Notes: a model not told the origin generated them from the letters alone. Counted from the first letter of the stretch, positions 36,882 through 46,441 are shown. The stretch is 64,000 nucleotides of DNA from Sphingobium sp. V4 (GCF_029590555.1 NZ_CP081001.1:3010001-3074000), one strand, 5' to 3'. Translations and numbers: made by a program.

Positions 36882-38213
36882 TCACCCCTTCCGGTCGTCG
36901 TCCACCATGTCGGAGGCCAGCTCCAGTCCCGCGCGACCATGGGAGGGCGTGTGGGCGGGCGCCTTGGGATGGGGCACGTCGATCGGCTCCTCGACCTCCA
37001 GCATCCCTTCCCACTTGGTGATGACGGAGGTGGCGATGGCGTTGCCCAGAACGTTGGTGGCGGTGCGGCCCATGTCCATGAAATGGTCGACGGCGAGGAT
37101 GAAGGCCACGCCTTCGACCGGCAGGTCGAACTGGCCGAGCGTCGCTGCGACTACGACCAGCGATGCGCGCGGTACGGCGGCGATGCCCTTGCTGGTCACC
37201 ATCAGCACCAGCAGGATGGTGATCTGCGTCGCGATCGGCAGGTCGATGCCATAGGCCTGGGCGATGAAGATGGTCGCGAAGGTCGCGTACATCATCGACC
37301 CGTCCAGGTTGAAGCTGTAGCCCAGCGGCAGCACGAAGCTGTAGATGCGCCGCGGCACGCCGAACCGGTCGAGCTGTTCCAGCATCTTGGGATAGGCGGC
37401 CTCGGACGAGGCGGTCGAGAAGGCGATCAGCAGCGGCTCGCGGACATAGCGGATCAGCGTCACCATCCGTTTGCCCAGGAAGATGGAACCGGCCGCGACC
37501 AGCAGCACCCACAGGCAGATCAGCGCGATATAGAATTCGCCCACCAGCTCGCCATAGGTCTTGAGTACCCCCAGCCCCTGGACCGTCACCGACGAGGCGA
37601 GGGCGCCGAACACCGCGAAGGGCGCGACGCGCATGACATAGCCCGTCACCTGCAGCATCAGTTCGACCATCGCCTCGATCACCGTCACGATCGGCTTGCC
37701 CTTGTCGCCTATGGCGGTCAGCGCGACGCCGACGAACAGCGAGAAGACGACGATCTGGAGGATCGAATTTTCCGCCATCGCGCCCACCATCGAGGTGGGG
37801 AAGACGTGCAGAATGAAGTCGCGGAAGTTGAGCGCCTCGGTATTGACGCCCGACTCTCCGCCGGAACGGACGAGGTTGAGGCCGTCGCCCGGCGCGAAGA
37901 AATTGACGAAGATCAGGCCCAGCGTCAGCGAGATCAGGCTGGCGATGATGAACCAGGCCAGTGCCCGCCCGCCGATCCGCCCCAGCGCCGCGCTGTCGCC
38001 CATATGGGCGATGCCCGCGACCAGCGTGGAAAAGACCAGCGGCGCAATGATCATCTTGATCAGATGCAGGAAGATGTCGGCCAGCAAGTGGAAATAGCCC
38101 GCCACATCCTTCGCCAGCGTTTCGTCGCCGCCGACCCAGAGATTGGCCACGAAGCCCGTGAACACCCCCAGGACCATGCCGATGAGGATGAAGGCCGTCA
38201 GTCTGTTTCGCAT
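36882..38213 (-). CDS. Second DAACS symporter, DctA-like
   Basis: 443 residues. ATG 38213 has AGAGGGA 5 nt upstream. Marks: LIKMIIAPLVFSTLVAGIAHM, STASSEAAYPKMLEQL, GYSFNLDGSMMYATFA and AVDHFMDMGRTATNVLGN. GYSFNLDG is nearer to C4-dicarboxylate carriers than the GATANQNG of the other symporter 1 kb away. The C-terminal about 40 residues are hydrophilic (EVEEPIDVPHPKAPAH). Confidence 0.92.
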   Translation of the reverse strand: MRNRLTAFILIGMVLGVFTGFVANLWVGGDETLAKDVAGYFHLLADIFLHLIKMIIAPLVFSTLVAGIAHMGDSAALGRIGGRALAWFIIASLISLTLGLIFVNFFAPGDGLNLVRSGGESGVNTEALNFRDFILHVFPTSMVGAMAENSILQIVVFSLFVGVALTAIGDKGKPIVTVIEAMVELMLQVTGYVMRVAPFAVFGALASSVTVQGLGVLKTYGELVGEFYIALICLWVLLVAAGSIFLGKRMVTLIRYVREPLLIAFSTASSEAAYPKMLEQLDRFGVPRRIYSFVLPLGYSFNLDGSMMYATFATIFIAQAYGIDLPIATQITILLVLMVTSKGIAAVPRASLVVVAATLGQFDLPVEGVAFILAVDHFMDMGRTATNVLGNAIATSVITKWEGMLEVEEPIDVPHPKAPAHTPSHGRAGLELASDMVDDDRKG

Positions 38214-38404
38214 CAAATCCCTCTAGGTCGCGTCTGCACGCGCCCCCGCATATTGTACATCTGTCAGGCCGACACCTAACAGGCGCTTGGGAAGCCCGCA
38301 ATCGGCGCGCGTCCAGTCGCATGGGAGAAGACGAAGCAGTGCGGTCTTTCCGCCCCCCGCTTTTCGCTCCGTCCCGGTGTTAACGGCAAATGTCTGGATC
38401 AGGT

Positions 38405-38980
38405 TCAGGGATAGAGCAGCCCTTCGCGCCAGCCGTCGGCAGTGCGTTCGAACAGGCGGCGCTCATGCAGCCGATGTTCGCGATCCTGCCAATATTCGAT
38501 CCGCTCGGGCGTCACGCAAAAGCCCGACCAGTGCGGCGGGCGCGGGACCGGACCGCCATCGAACCGGGCGCTGACCGCCTCGAAACGGTCCATGAAGGTC
38601 TGGCGATCGGGCAGCGGGCGGGATTGGTCGGACGCCCAGGCGCCCAGCTGGCTGTCGCGGCTGCGGGTGGCGAAATAGGCGTCGGCGGTGGCGTCGTCGA
38701 CCGGGCCGACCGGCCCCTCGACGCGGATCTGCCGCCGCAGCGACTTCCAGTGGAAGAGCAGCGCGGCATGGGGGTTTTCCAGCAACTCGCCGGCCTTGCG
38801 CCCCTCGAAATTGGTGTAGAAGATGAAGCCGTCGGGGCCATGGCCCTTGAGCAGCACCATGCGCACCGACGGCCGCCCGCGCGCGTCCGCGGTAGCCAGA
38901 GCCATCGCGTTGCTGTCGTTGGGCTCGGACTGGCGCGCCTGCGCGTACCAATCGTCGAAAAGGGCGAAGGGATCGTTCAT
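38405..38980 (-). CDS. pdxH: Pyridoxamine 5'-phosphate oxidase
   Basis: 191 residues. This FMN enzyme makes PLP from PNP or PMP. Marks: MALATADARGRPSVRMVLLKGHGPDGF, FYTNFEGRKAGELLENP, FHWKSLRRQIRVEGPV, and the C-terminal FCVTPERIEYWQDREHRLHERRLF with Arg/His substrate ligands. The frame is open far upstream, but family homology begins at the Met of MNDPFALFDDW. Divergent from the dnaJ-like gene. Confidence 0.96.
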   Translation of the reverse strand: MNDPFALFDDWYAQARQSEPNDSNAMALATADARGRPSVRMVLLKGHGPDGFIFYTNFEGRKAGELLENPHAALLFHWKSLRRQIRVEGPVGPVDDATADAYFATRSRDSQLGAWASDQSRPLPDRQTFMDRFEAVSARFDGGPVPRPPHWSGFCVTPERIEYWQDREHRLHERRLFERTADGWREGLLYP

Positions 38981-39121
38981 GTGTCGGTCTTTACGGGTCT
39001 GTCCCCGGCGTGTCGATACGGGCAAGCCGGTATGGACAGCCGCGCCATCCCCTTCTTGAATGTCGGCCGCGTATCGTCCACATAGTCCACAAGTGATGCT
39101 TTTGTGCAACAGGTAGAGAGA

Positions 39122-40051
39122 ATGGCTGATCCTTATTCCACCCTGGGCATAGCCCGCAACGCCAGCGAGGCGGAGATCAAGTCCGCTTACCGCAAGCTGG
39201 CCAAGGAGCTGCACCCCGACCGGAACAAGGACAATCCCAAGGCGGCCGAGAAATTCTCGGCCGTCACCAACGCCTATGACCTGCTGTCGGACAAGGACAA
39301 GCGCGCGCGCTTCGACCGTGGCGAGATCGATGGCGACGGCAATCCGACCGCGCCCTTCGGCTTTAGCGGGGGCGCTGGCGCTGGCGGCGGCTTTCGCGGC
39401 CAGCAGGGTGGCGGTTTCGATGCGGGCGGCGCGGATTTCGGCGACATATTCGAAGGGCTGTTCGGCGGCGCGGGCCGGCGGGCCGGCGGTGGCGGAGGCT
39501 TTGGCGGTTTCGGCCGGCAGGCGCCGCCGCAGAAGGGCGCTAACGTCAATTATCGCCTGGCGGTGCAGTTCGTCGACGCGGCGACGCTGGCGCCGCAGCG
39601 TATCACGCTGCAGGACGGCAAGACCATCGACCTCAAGCTGCCCGCTGGAGTCGAGAGCGGCACGCAGATGCGCCTGTCGGGCAAGGGGCAGGCCGGGCCG
39701 GGCGGCGCGGGCGATGCGATCGTCACCGTCGATGTGAAGCCGCACCCCTTTTTCACCCGCGACGGCGACAATGTGCTGCTCGACCTGCCCATCACCCTGG
39801 GGGAGGCGGTGAAGGGCGGGAAGGTCAAGGTACCGACGGTCGATGGCCCGGTGATGCTGGGCGTGCCGGTTGGCGCGACCTCCGGCAAGACGCTGCGGCT
39901 GCGCGGCAGGGGCTTCACCGGCAAGGACGGCAATCGCGGCGACCAGCTGGTCACGCTCCAGATCGACGTGCCCGCCGACGATCCGGCGATCCGGGCGCTG
40001 GTGGAAAGCTGGCAGGACCAGCGCGCCGTGCGCGCCCATCTGGGCGTCTGA
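39122..40051 (+). CDS. DnaJ-type co-chaperone without zinc fingers (CbpA-like)
   Basis: 309 residues. The J domain is at residues 3-66 with HPD in KELHPDRNKD. A Gly/Phe-rich linker follows (about 80-140, FGFSGGAGAGGGFRG) and two C-terminal beta domains with DnaJ-type motifs (GVESGTQMRLSGKGQAG, VDVKPHPFFTRDGDNVLLDLPITLGEA). There is no CXXCXGXG zinc region, so it is the CbpA type. It is followed 14 bp on by the BrkB-like gene. Confidence 0.94.
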   Translation: MADPYSTLGIARNASEAEIKSAYRKLAKELHPDRNKDNPKAAEKFSAVTNAYDLLSDKDKRARFDRGEIDGDGNPTAPFGFSGGAGAGGGFRGQQGGGFDAGGADFGDIFEGLFGGAGRRAGGGGGFGGFGRQAPPQKGANVNYRLAVQFVDAATLAPQRITLQDGKTIDLKLPAGVESGTQMRLSGKGQAGPGGAGDAIVTVDVKPHPFFTRDGDNVLLDLPITLGEAVKGGKVKVPTVDGPVMLGVPVGATSGKTLRLRGRGFTGKDGNRGDQLVTLQIDVPADDPAIRALVESWQDQRAVRAHLGV

Positions 40052-40065
40052 CGCGTTAGGCGCGG

Positions 40066-41031
40066 ATGCCGATGCCATCGCCCTATTCGCCCGAAGCCCG
40101 CCGCAAGATGGCGGAACAGGCGCGGGCGCATTTCCATCGGCACATGAACCGCGTCCGGCCGGGGTCTCATCTGTTCGAAGTGGTCAAGCGGGTGGCCGTC
40201 GGCGCCTATAGCGACGGCTTCATCCACGCGGGCAACCTTGCCTATCTGTCGCTGATGACGCTGTTCCCCTTCTTCATCGTCGCGGCGGCGGTGGCCAGCA
40301 TCTTCGGCCGCACGGAGGACGGCGTGGCGGCCGTCAACGCCTTTCTGACCACGGTGCCGCGCGGCGTGGCCGATGTCGTGCGGCAACCGATCAGCGACGT
40401 CCTCAACGCCCGGACCGGTCCCCTGCTCTGGATCGGCGGGCTCGTCGGCCTGTGGACCGTCGGCAGCCTGATCGAGACGATCCGTGACATATTGCGGCGC
40501 GCCTATGGCACCCGCAGCACCAAATCCTTCTGGCACTATCGGCTCGGCGCGATCGGCATCACGCTCGCCAGCGTCTTCGCCGTGATGTTCGCCTTTTCGC
40601 TCCAGGTCGCGATCACCGGCATCGACCAGTTTCTCAACCAGATACTGCCTTGGGCCGATACGGCGATCGCCTGGGTCGCGTCGGCCCGGCTGGTGCCGAT
40701 GGGGATCACCTGCGTGGCGCTCTGGTCGCTGTTCGTGGCGCTGACGCCGACCGCCTACAAGGATCGGCGCTTCCCCAAATGGCCCGGCGCGGTGGCGACA
40801 TCGCTCTGGTGGTTCGGCACGACCATGCTGCTGCCGCCCACCCTGTCGCTGCTGGGCGGCTATGGTCGCACCTATGGCAGTCTGGCGGGCGTGATGATCA
40901 CGCTCATTTTTTTCTTTCTCGTCGGGCTTGGCGTGGTAATTGGCGCGGAATTGAATGCGGCGCTGGCGGAATTTCCCGAAGAGGAACTGGACGAGGCGTC
41001 GGCGACCCAAGGGAACGGAACGACGATATGA
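40066..41031 (+). CDS. YihY/BrkB-family inner-membrane protein
   Basis: 321 residues with about six spans. Marks: DGFIHAGNLAYLSLMTLFPFFIVAAA, the DVLNARTGPLLWIGGLVGLWTVGSLIETIRDI region, and the C-terminal GRTYGSLAGVMITLIFFFLVGLGVVIGAELNAAL. The start may be the first or second Met (40066 or 40072). The protein was once called ribonuclease BN in error. It overlaps the fabI start by 4 bp. Confidence 0.93.
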   Translation: MPMPSPYSPEARRKMAEQARAHFHRHMNRVRPGSHLFEVVKRVAVGAYSDGFIHAGNLAYLSLMTLFPFFIVAAAVASIFGRTEDGVAAVNAFLTTVPRGVADVVRQPISDVLNARTGPLLWIGGLVGLWTVGSLIETIRDILRRAYGTRSTKSFWHYRLGAIGITLASVFAVMFAFSLQVAITGIDQFLNQILPWADTAIAWVASARLVPMGITCVALWSLFVALTPTAYKDRRFPKWPGAVATSLWWFGTTMLLPPTLSLLGGYGRTYGSLAGVMITLIFFFLVGLGVVIGAELNAALAEFPEEELDEASATQGNGTTI

Positions 41032-41834
41032 ACGGCTTGATGGCAGGAAAGCGCGGCCTCATCATGGGCCTGGCGAACGACAAGTCGCTGGCCTGGGGCA
41101 TCGCGAAGGCCCTGCATGAACAGGGTGCGGAACTGGCATTTTCCTATCAGGGCGATGCGCTGGCGAAGCGGGTGAAGCCGTTGGCCGAACAGGTTGGCTC
41201 CGATTTCCTTATCGACTGCGACGTCACCGACATGGACAAGCTGGACGCGGCCTTTGGCGAGATCGAAAGCCGCTGGGGTGGCCTCGACTTCGTGGTCCAC
41301 GCGATCGGCTTCTCCGACAAGAATGAGCTGCGCGGCCTCTATGTCGACACCAGCCTCGAAAATTTCCTGCTGACCATGAATGTGTCGGCCTACAGCTTCG
41401 TCGCCGTCACCAAGCGCGCCCGCGCACTCATGCCCAATGGCGGCAGCATCCTGACGCTCAGCTATTATGGCGCGGAAAAGGTCATTCCCCATTATAATGT
41501 GATGGGCGTGGCCAAGGCAGCGCTGGAAACCAGCGTCAAATATCTGGCGATGGACCTCGGTCCTGAAAATATCCGCGTCAACGCCATTTCCGCCGGCCCG
41601 ATCAAGACACTGGCCGCCAGCGGCATTGGCGACTTCCGCTATATCCTCAAGTGGAACGAACTGAACTCGCCGCTGCGCCGCAACGTGACGATCGAGGATG
41701 TCGGCGGCGCGGGCCTCTACCTGCTGTCCGATCTGGCCAGCGGCGTCACCGGTGAAATCCACCATGTCGATGCCGGCTACAATGTCATCGGGATGAAGGC
41801 CGAGGACGCGCCTGACATCGCGCTGGACAAGTAA
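41028..41834 (+). CDS. fabI: Enoyl-[acyl-carrier-protein] reductase (NADH)
   Basis: 268 residues, SDR fold. It reduces enoyl-ACP in the last step of fatty-acid elongation. The NAD motif is LIMGLANDKSLAWGIAKAL, as in FabI. The catalytic Tyr and Lys are in YNVMGVAKAALE, with Tyr in SYYGAEK before it. C-terminal GVTGEIHHVDAGYNVIGM. Translationally coupled to the BrkB-like gene (ATGA). Confidence 0.97.
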   Translation: MNGLMAGKRGLIMGLANDKSLAWGIAKALHEQGAELAFSYQGDALAKRVKPLAEQVGSDFLIDCDVTDMDKLDAAFGEIESRWGGLDFVVHAIGFSDKNELRGLYVDTSLENFLLTMNVSAYSFVAVTKRARALMPNGGSILTLSYYGAEKVIPHYNVMGVAKAALETSVKYLAMDLGPENIRVNAISAGPIKTLAASGIGDFRYILKWNELNSPLRRNVTIEDVGGAGLYLLSDLASGVTGEIHHVDAGYNVIGMKAEDAPDIALDK

Positions 41835-41840
41835 GGACAC

Positions 41841-42048
41841 ATGCCGACGGTCCTGCGCGAAGGCAGCCTTCGCGTCATGATCTACACGGACGACCATCTC
41901 CCCCCAGCACGTCCATGTGTTCGTGGACGGCGAGGCGGAGGTGGTGCGGATCGTCGGGGCCGATCGGCGGGAGAGTCGACGGGCTCTCGATATTGTGCGA
42001 GAAAAGCGGGACTATCTGCTCGGAAGGTGGCGCGGCATCCATGGGTGA
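41841..42048 (+). pseudogene. DUF4160 protein, frameshifted at a C run
   Basis: Residues 1-20 read MPTVLREGSLRVMIYTDDHL in one frame and the rest (HVHVFVDGEAEVVRIVGADR, then [20 protein letters not shown]) in the next frame. The two join at the six-C run 41900-41905. Removing one C gives an intact 68-residue DUF4160 protein with the usual DDH and HVHVF segments. The stop of the restored frame overlaps the DUF2442 start (ATG at 42041, TGA at 42046). It could be a true inactivation, programmed slippage or a sequencing error. Paired DUF4160-DUF2442 genes are common and toxin-antitoxin-like. Confidence 0.82.
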
Positions 42049-42394
42049 GTTGACCCAGGAACAGTTTGAAGAGGCCGTCAGGCGCGGCGAGCATGATCTT
42101 GCGATCAAGCCGCGCGCCCGCGCTGTGCGCTATGACCGGAGCAGCGGGCGGATCATGATCGATCTGGTGAGCGGCGCCACATTTTCCTTCCCGGCCACCT
42201 TGGCGCAGGGGCTGGAGCGGGCGAGCGCGGACCGACTGGAAAAGGTCGAGATTGCAGGTGCCGGATTCGGTCTGCATTGGGAAGAACTGGATGCCGACCT
42301 GACGGTGGAAGGGCTGCTTGCCGGCCGTTTCGGCAGTCTGCGTTACATGGCGCAGCGTTTCGGCTCCGATTGGGATAGTGAAGCAGCAGAATGA
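42041..42394 (+). CDS. DUF2442 protein
   Basis: 117 residues: [18 protein letters not shown], then the DUF2442 core ([53 protein letters not shown]) and a short acidic end. It overlaps both the DUF4160 stop on the left and the aroC start (ATGA at 42391). DUF2442 proteins are usually small partners of DUF4160 proteins. No DNA-binding motif is evident. Confidence 0.88.
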   Translation: MGELTQEQFEEAVRRGEHDLAIKPRARAVRYDRSSGRIMIDLVSGATFSFPATLAQGLERASADRLEKVEIAGAGFGLHWEELDADLTVEGLLAGRFGSLRYMAQRFGSDWDSEAAE

Positions 42395-43473
42395 GTTTCA
42401 ACAGTTTTGGTCGCGTCTTTCGCTTCACCACCTGGGGTGAGAGCCATGGCCCGGCGATCGGCGCCGTGGTGGATGGCTGCCCGCCAGGGCTGGAGTTGAG
42501 CGAGGCCGACATCCAGCCCTGGCTCGACCTGCGCAAGCCCGGCACCTCCAAGTTCACGACCCAGCGGCGTGAGGCGGACGAGGTCCGCATCCTCTCCGGC
42601 GTGTTCGAGGGCAGGACCACGGGTACGCCGATCAGCCTGATGATCGAGAATACCGACCAGCGGTCGAAGGATTATTCTGAGGTGGCCAAGGCTTACCGCC
42701 CCGGCCATGCCGACTATGCCTATGACGCCAAATATGGCTTTCGCGACTATCGCGGCGGCGGGCGCTCCTCGGCGCGCGAAACCGCCAGCCGGGTCGCGGC
42801 GGGCGCTGTCGCCCGCGCGGTCATCGCCGAAGTCGACATCTTCGCCTATGTCAGCGAAATCGGCGGCGACGCGATCGACTATGCCAATTTCGATCCGGCG
42901 CAGATCGCGCAGAACCCGTTTTTCTGCCCCGACGCGGAGGCCGCGAAGCGCTGGGAAAAGCTGGTCGACGATGCACGGCTGGACGGTTCGTCGCTCGGCG
43001 CGGTGGTGGAATGTGTCGCCTCCGGCGTGCCGGCGGGCTGGGGCGCGCCGCTCTATGCCAAGCTGGACAGCGAACTGGCGAGCGCGATGATGAGCATCAA
43101 TGCCGTCAAAGGCGTCGAGATCGGTGACGGCTTTGCGGCGGCGCGCCTGCGCGGCGAACAGAATGCCGATCCGATGCGGCCCAATCTCGAACAGCCCGAT
43201 GCCGGCCCCGTCTTCCTCGCCAATCATGCCGGCGGCATCGCCGGGGGCATTTCCACCGGCCAGCCGGTCAAGGTCCGCGTCGCCTTCAAGCCGACCAGTT
43301 CGATCCTGATCCCGGTCGAAACCGTCACGCGGGAAGGCGAGGCGTCTGACATCATCACCAGGGGGCGGCACGACCCCTGTGTCGGCATCCGGGGCGTGCC
43401 GGTGGTGGAGGCGATGATGGCCCTTGTGCTGGCCGATCAGAAGCTGCTCCACCGCGCCCAATGCGGTGAATGA
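42391..43473 (+). CDS. aroC: Chorismate synthase
   Basis: 360 residues. It converts EPSP to chorismate using reduced FMN. Marks: [24 protein letters not shown] at the N-terminus, [35 protein letters not shown], and [17 protein letters not shown] near the C-terminus. Start overlaps DUF2442 by 4 bp. A 318-bp gap follows. Confidence 0.97.
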   Translation: MSFNSFGRVFRFTTWGESHGPAIGAVVDGCPPGLELSEADIQPWLDLRKPGTSKFTTQRREADEVRILSGVFEGRTTGTPISLMIENTDQRSKDYSEVAKAYRPGHADYAYDAKYGFRDYRGGGRSSARETASRVAAGAVARAVIAEVDIFAYVSEIGGDAIDYANFDPAQIAQNPFFCPDAEAAKRWEKLVDDARLDGSSLGAVVECVASGVPAGWGAPLYAKLDSELASAMMSINAVKGVEIGDGFAAARLRGEQNADPMRPNLEQPDAGPVFLANHAGGIAGGISTGQPVKVRVAFKPTSSILIPVETVTREGEASDIITRGRHDPCVGIRGVPVVEAMMALVLADQKLLHRAQCGE

Positions 43474-43791
43474 CGCGCCGAACCGATGCGGCAGGATGCG
43501 AAAGAACGAGACGACTCGGCCCTGTTACGATAGGATGACATCCATCGCCCGCGGGAGGGCGAGCGGCAGAGCGTAAGCCTGGGGAGCGTCACCACGCGTC
43601 GCAGCGTTTTTCTTGAAAAACCCTGCGATTAAAAAGCGCGGATTGACGGTCAAAACGTCCCCTCAACGCCGCGACACGGGCCAGCCATGCAACCATGGCT
43701 GGCCCATTTCGTTGCACTTCCGTCAGAGGCGTGTCTAGTTTTCGATCGCATTGCGCCAGAAACGGTCCGTCACGATCGGGGGACAGGGTAC
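43474..43791. other. 318-bp gap after aroC with two hairpins
   Basis: No gene seen. An imperfect hairpin lies at 43601-43626 (GCAGCGTTTTT and AAAAACCCTGC with one C-C mismatch, loop CTTG). TTGACGGTCAA at 43643-43653 is a small palindrome that could be part of a promoter. The strong 12-bp hairpin at 43678-43705 follows. An unannotated short RNA ending at that hairpin is possible but not shown. Confidence 0.4.
43678..43705 (+). terminator. 12-bp perfect hairpin upstream of SLC13 gene
   Basis: GGGCCAGCCATG (43678-43689) and CATGGCTGGCCC (43694-43705) enclose loop CAAC and are followed by ATTTCG. A short T-run makes it a reasonable terminator for aroC or for a short RNA. It lies about 87 bp before the permease start. 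Confidence 0.5.
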
Positions 43792-45573
43792 ATGCATTTC
43801 ATCACCGCGCTGCTCGGTATCTATCGCGCGGAAATCGGCCTGCTGATCCTCGCCTGCATGTTCCTCGCCTTCGTGCGCGAACGTTATTCCCCCACCGTCA
43901 TCGCCGTGGTCGGCGCCTGCGTCTACGCGCTGCTCGGCCTGCTCGATGAAAAGGCGATGTTCTCGGTCTTTTCCAACAGCGCGCCGCTGACCGTGGGCGC
44001 GATGTTCGTCCTGTCGGGCGCGCTGATCCGGACAGGAGTGATCGGCCGCATCGCCGACCTCATCATGACGCGGGCCGAACGGCATCCGCGCGTGGCGTTG
44101 GCGGAAGTCACGCTCGGCACCCTGCTGCTTTCGGCTTTCCTCAACAATACGCCTGTCGTCGTGCTGCTGATCCCGATCATGTTCAAGCTTGCGGAGGCGA
44201 CGGGCTATCCGGTCAAGAAGCTGTTGATCCCGATGAATGTCGTCGCGGTGCTGGGCGGCTGCCTGACCCTGGTCGGCACCTCGACCAATCTGGTGGTCGC
44301 GGGCATCGCCGCCGAACAGGGCATGGCGCCTTTCGGCATCTTCGACATCAGCCTCTACGGTGGCGTCGGCGCGGCGGCGGGCATCGTGGCGCTGGTCTGC
44401 CTGTCCTTTCTGCTGCCCAGCGATCCGCCGTCGATCGCGGGGGAAGGCGGGGGCAATGTCCAGGACTATCTTACCGAACTGGTCGTGCCACAGGACAGCG
44501 ATGTGATCGGCCGGGAAATCGGCGCCCTGGGCATGTTCGGTCGTTCGGTCCAGTTGCTCGGGCTGAAACGGGGCGGCGAAATCCGGCGGCGCGACCTGAT
44601 GCGGGAGGAATTTCATTCCGGCGATCGGCTGATCGTACGGGCCGACGGCGCCGCGATCCTGACGCTGCGCGAATCGGGGCGGTTCGAACTGGGGATCGCC
44701 GCCGATTCCCGCACCAGCGCGCAGGACGGGACGGTGGTGGAGGCGATGATCGCGCCCAGCCATCCCTCGCTTGGCGAGCGGCTGATCGACATCCCCTTTC
44801 TCCACGCGCTGCGGGTACGGATCATCGGCATCCACCGCGCCCGTCATCTGCCCGGTCCCAATCTTGGCGACACGCGAATCCGCGGCGCGGACCGGCTGCT
44901 GGTGGCGGGCGGCGACGATGCCATGCGCGCGCTCAAGGACAATCCGCACCTGATCGGCGTCGATGTCAGCCGCACCCGCGCGTTCCGCCCGCGCAAGGCG
45001 TGGATCGCCATCGCCGCCATGGCAGGGGCGGTGCTGCTCTCCGCATTCGACGTGGTCGGCATCGGGCTGGCTGCCGTCATCGCTGTGGGCGTGATCCTGG
45101 TCTCCCGCTGCATCGACCCGGAGGAGGCCTGGGGCGCGATCGACGGCGACGTGCTGATCCTGATCTTCGCCATGCTCGCCGTGGGCCTGGCGCTGGAGCG
45201 GGCGGGCAGCGTGGCGCTGATGGTCGGCTGGGTGACGCCGCTGCTGCGCCATGCGCCGGAATGGGGGCTGGTCTTCGTCATCTATTTCCTGGCGCTGCTG
45301 CTGTCCGAACTGCTCAGCAATAACGCGGTGGCGGCCTTGCTGACGCCGATTACCATCGCGCTGGCGCAGTCCCTGGGCGTCGACGCCCGCCCGCTGGTGA
45401 TCGCGCTGATGATCGGCGCGTCGGCCTGTTTCGCGACGCCGATTGGCTATCAGACCAATGCGCTGGTCTATGCGGCGGGCGACTACCGCTTTTCCGACTT
45501 CGTGCGGATCGGGGTGCCGATCAATATCGTCGTGGGGCTGGCGGTCTGCACGGCGCTCGTCCTGCTCGGCTGA
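43792..45573 (+). CDS. SLC13/DASS-type permease with TrkA-C domains
   Basis: 593 residues. ATG 43792 has GGGGGACAGGG upstream; the frame is open further but without homology. N-terminal spans (about 1-215) include LSAFLNNTPVVVLLIPIMFKLAE and LVGTSTNLVVAGIA. Two cytoplasmic RCK_C/TrkA-C domains follow (LVVPQDSDVIGREIGALGMFGRSVQLLGLKR, HPSLGERLIDIPFLHALRVRIIGIHR). C-terminal spans include LSNNAVAALLTPITIALAQ. The transported anion is not deducible (sulfate or carboxylate are known). Confidence 0.92.
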   Translation: MHFITALLGIYRAEIGLLILACMFLAFVRERYSPTVIAVVGACVYALLGLLDEKAMFSVFSNSAPLTVGAMFVLSGALIRTGVIGRIADLIMTRAERHPRVALAEVTLGTLLLSAFLNNTPVVVLLIPIMFKLAEATGYPVKKLLIPMNVVAVLGGCLTLVGTSTNLVVAGIAAEQGMAPFGIFDISLYGGVGAAAGIVALVCLSFLLPSDPPSIAGEGGGNVQDYLTELVVPQDSDVIGREIGALGMFGRSVQLLGLKRGGEIRRRDLMREEFHSGDRLIVRADGAAILTLRESGRFELGIAADSRTSAQDGTVVEAMIAPSHPSLGERLIDIPFLHALRVRIIGIHRARHLPGPNLGDTRIRGADRLLVAGGDDAMRALKDNPHLIGVDVSRTRAFRPRKAWIAIAAMAGAVLLSAFDVVGIGLAAVIAVGVILVSRCIDPEEAWGAIDGDVLILIFAMLAVGLALERAGSVALMVGWVTPLLRHAPEWGLVFVIYFLALLLSELLSNNAVAALLTPITIALAQSLGVDARPLVIALMIGASACFATPIGYQTNALVYAAGDYRFSDFVRIGVPINIVVGLAVCTALVLLG

Positions 45574-45655
45574 ACGGCCAATAGGCGGTCGCTGGCTCTG
45601 TTCGTGCCGTCGCCCGCGCACCATGAAGGCGCAAATGCACAAGGACAGCCCCATC

Positions 45656-46441
45656 ATGACCAGTTTGCCCTTCACCCAGGTCGACGCTTTCGCTGACGCG
45701 CCCTTCTCCGGCAATCCCGCCGCGGTGATGCCTCTCGACGCCTGGCTCGACGACGCCACGCTCCAGGCGATCGCGGCGGAGAATAATCTTTCAGAAACCG
45801 CCTTCACCGTGGCGACGCCCGACGATCCGGATGCCGACCATGCACTGCGCTGGTTCACCCCGACGGTCGAGGTCAAGCTGTGCGGCCATGCGACGCTGGC
45901 GAGCGGCCATGTGCTGATGCAGGGCGACGCCATCCGTTTCCGCACCCGCCATGCCGGCGTCCTGACGGTCACGCGCGATGGCGAAGGCTATGCGCTCTCG
46001 CTTCCCGCCTGGACGATGGCGCCCAGGCCGCTGCCCGATCTGGCGGCGGGTCTTGGCGGCCATCCGGTCGAATCGCATTGGCGCGATGGCGGCTACAGCC
46101 TGTTCCTCTTCCCCGACGCGGCCGCCGTTGGGGCGCTGACCCCCGATTTCGCCGCTTTGAAGGCGCTGGGTGACGTCATGCTGATCGCCACCGCGCCCGG
46201 AGATGATAGCGACATCGTCAGCCGCGTCTTCGTGCCGGGCGGCGGGGTCGACGAAGACCCCGTGACCGGTTCGGCCCATTGCCTGCTCACCCCCTTCTGG
46301 GCGGAACGGCTGGGGAAGACGCAGATCAGCGCCTTTCAGGCGTCGGCGCGCGGCGGCCGACTGGGCTGCACGCTGGCCGGGGATCGCGTCATCCTGACCG
46401 GGGCTTGCCGCACGGTGATCGAGGGGCGCTTCCTGCTCTGA
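45656..46441 (+). CDS. PhzF-family isomerase
   Basis: 261 residues from ATG 45656 with AAGGAC upstream. PhzF fold of two similar halves: FTQVDAFADAPFSGNPAAVM, catalytic Glu in ENNLSETAF, CGHATLASGHVL, and in the second half DEDPVTGSAHCLLTPFW. Relatives isomerise phenazine precursors or small amino-acid derivatives. The neighbours do not suggest phenazine synthesis, so the substrate is unknown. Confidence 0.93.
   Translation: MTSLPFTQVDAFADAPFSGNPAAVMPLDAWLDDATLQAIAAENNLSETAFTVATPDDPDADHALRWFTPTVEVKLCGHATLASGHVLMQGDAIRFRTRHAGVLTVTRDGEGYALSLPAWTMAPRPLPDLAAGLGGHPVESHWRDGGYSLFLFPDAAAVGALTPDFAALKALGDVMLIATAPGDDSDIVSRVFVPGGGVDEDPVTGSAHCLLTPFWAERLGKTQISAFQASARGGRLGCTLAGDRVILTGACRTVIEGRFLL

Noticed and set aside
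36879..38279. 466-residue plus-strand frame opposite the second DAACS gene
   Set aside because: Composition typical of antisense frames over membrane proteins; no motif.
38405..40078. 557-residue minus-strand frame containing pdxH
   Set aside because: The first about 365 residues are antisense of the dnaJ-like gene; real pdxH begins at 38980.
43735..45972. 745-residue minus-strand frame opposite the SLC13 gene
   Set aside because: Shadow of a membrane protein gene; repetitive Arg/Asp/Gln composition.
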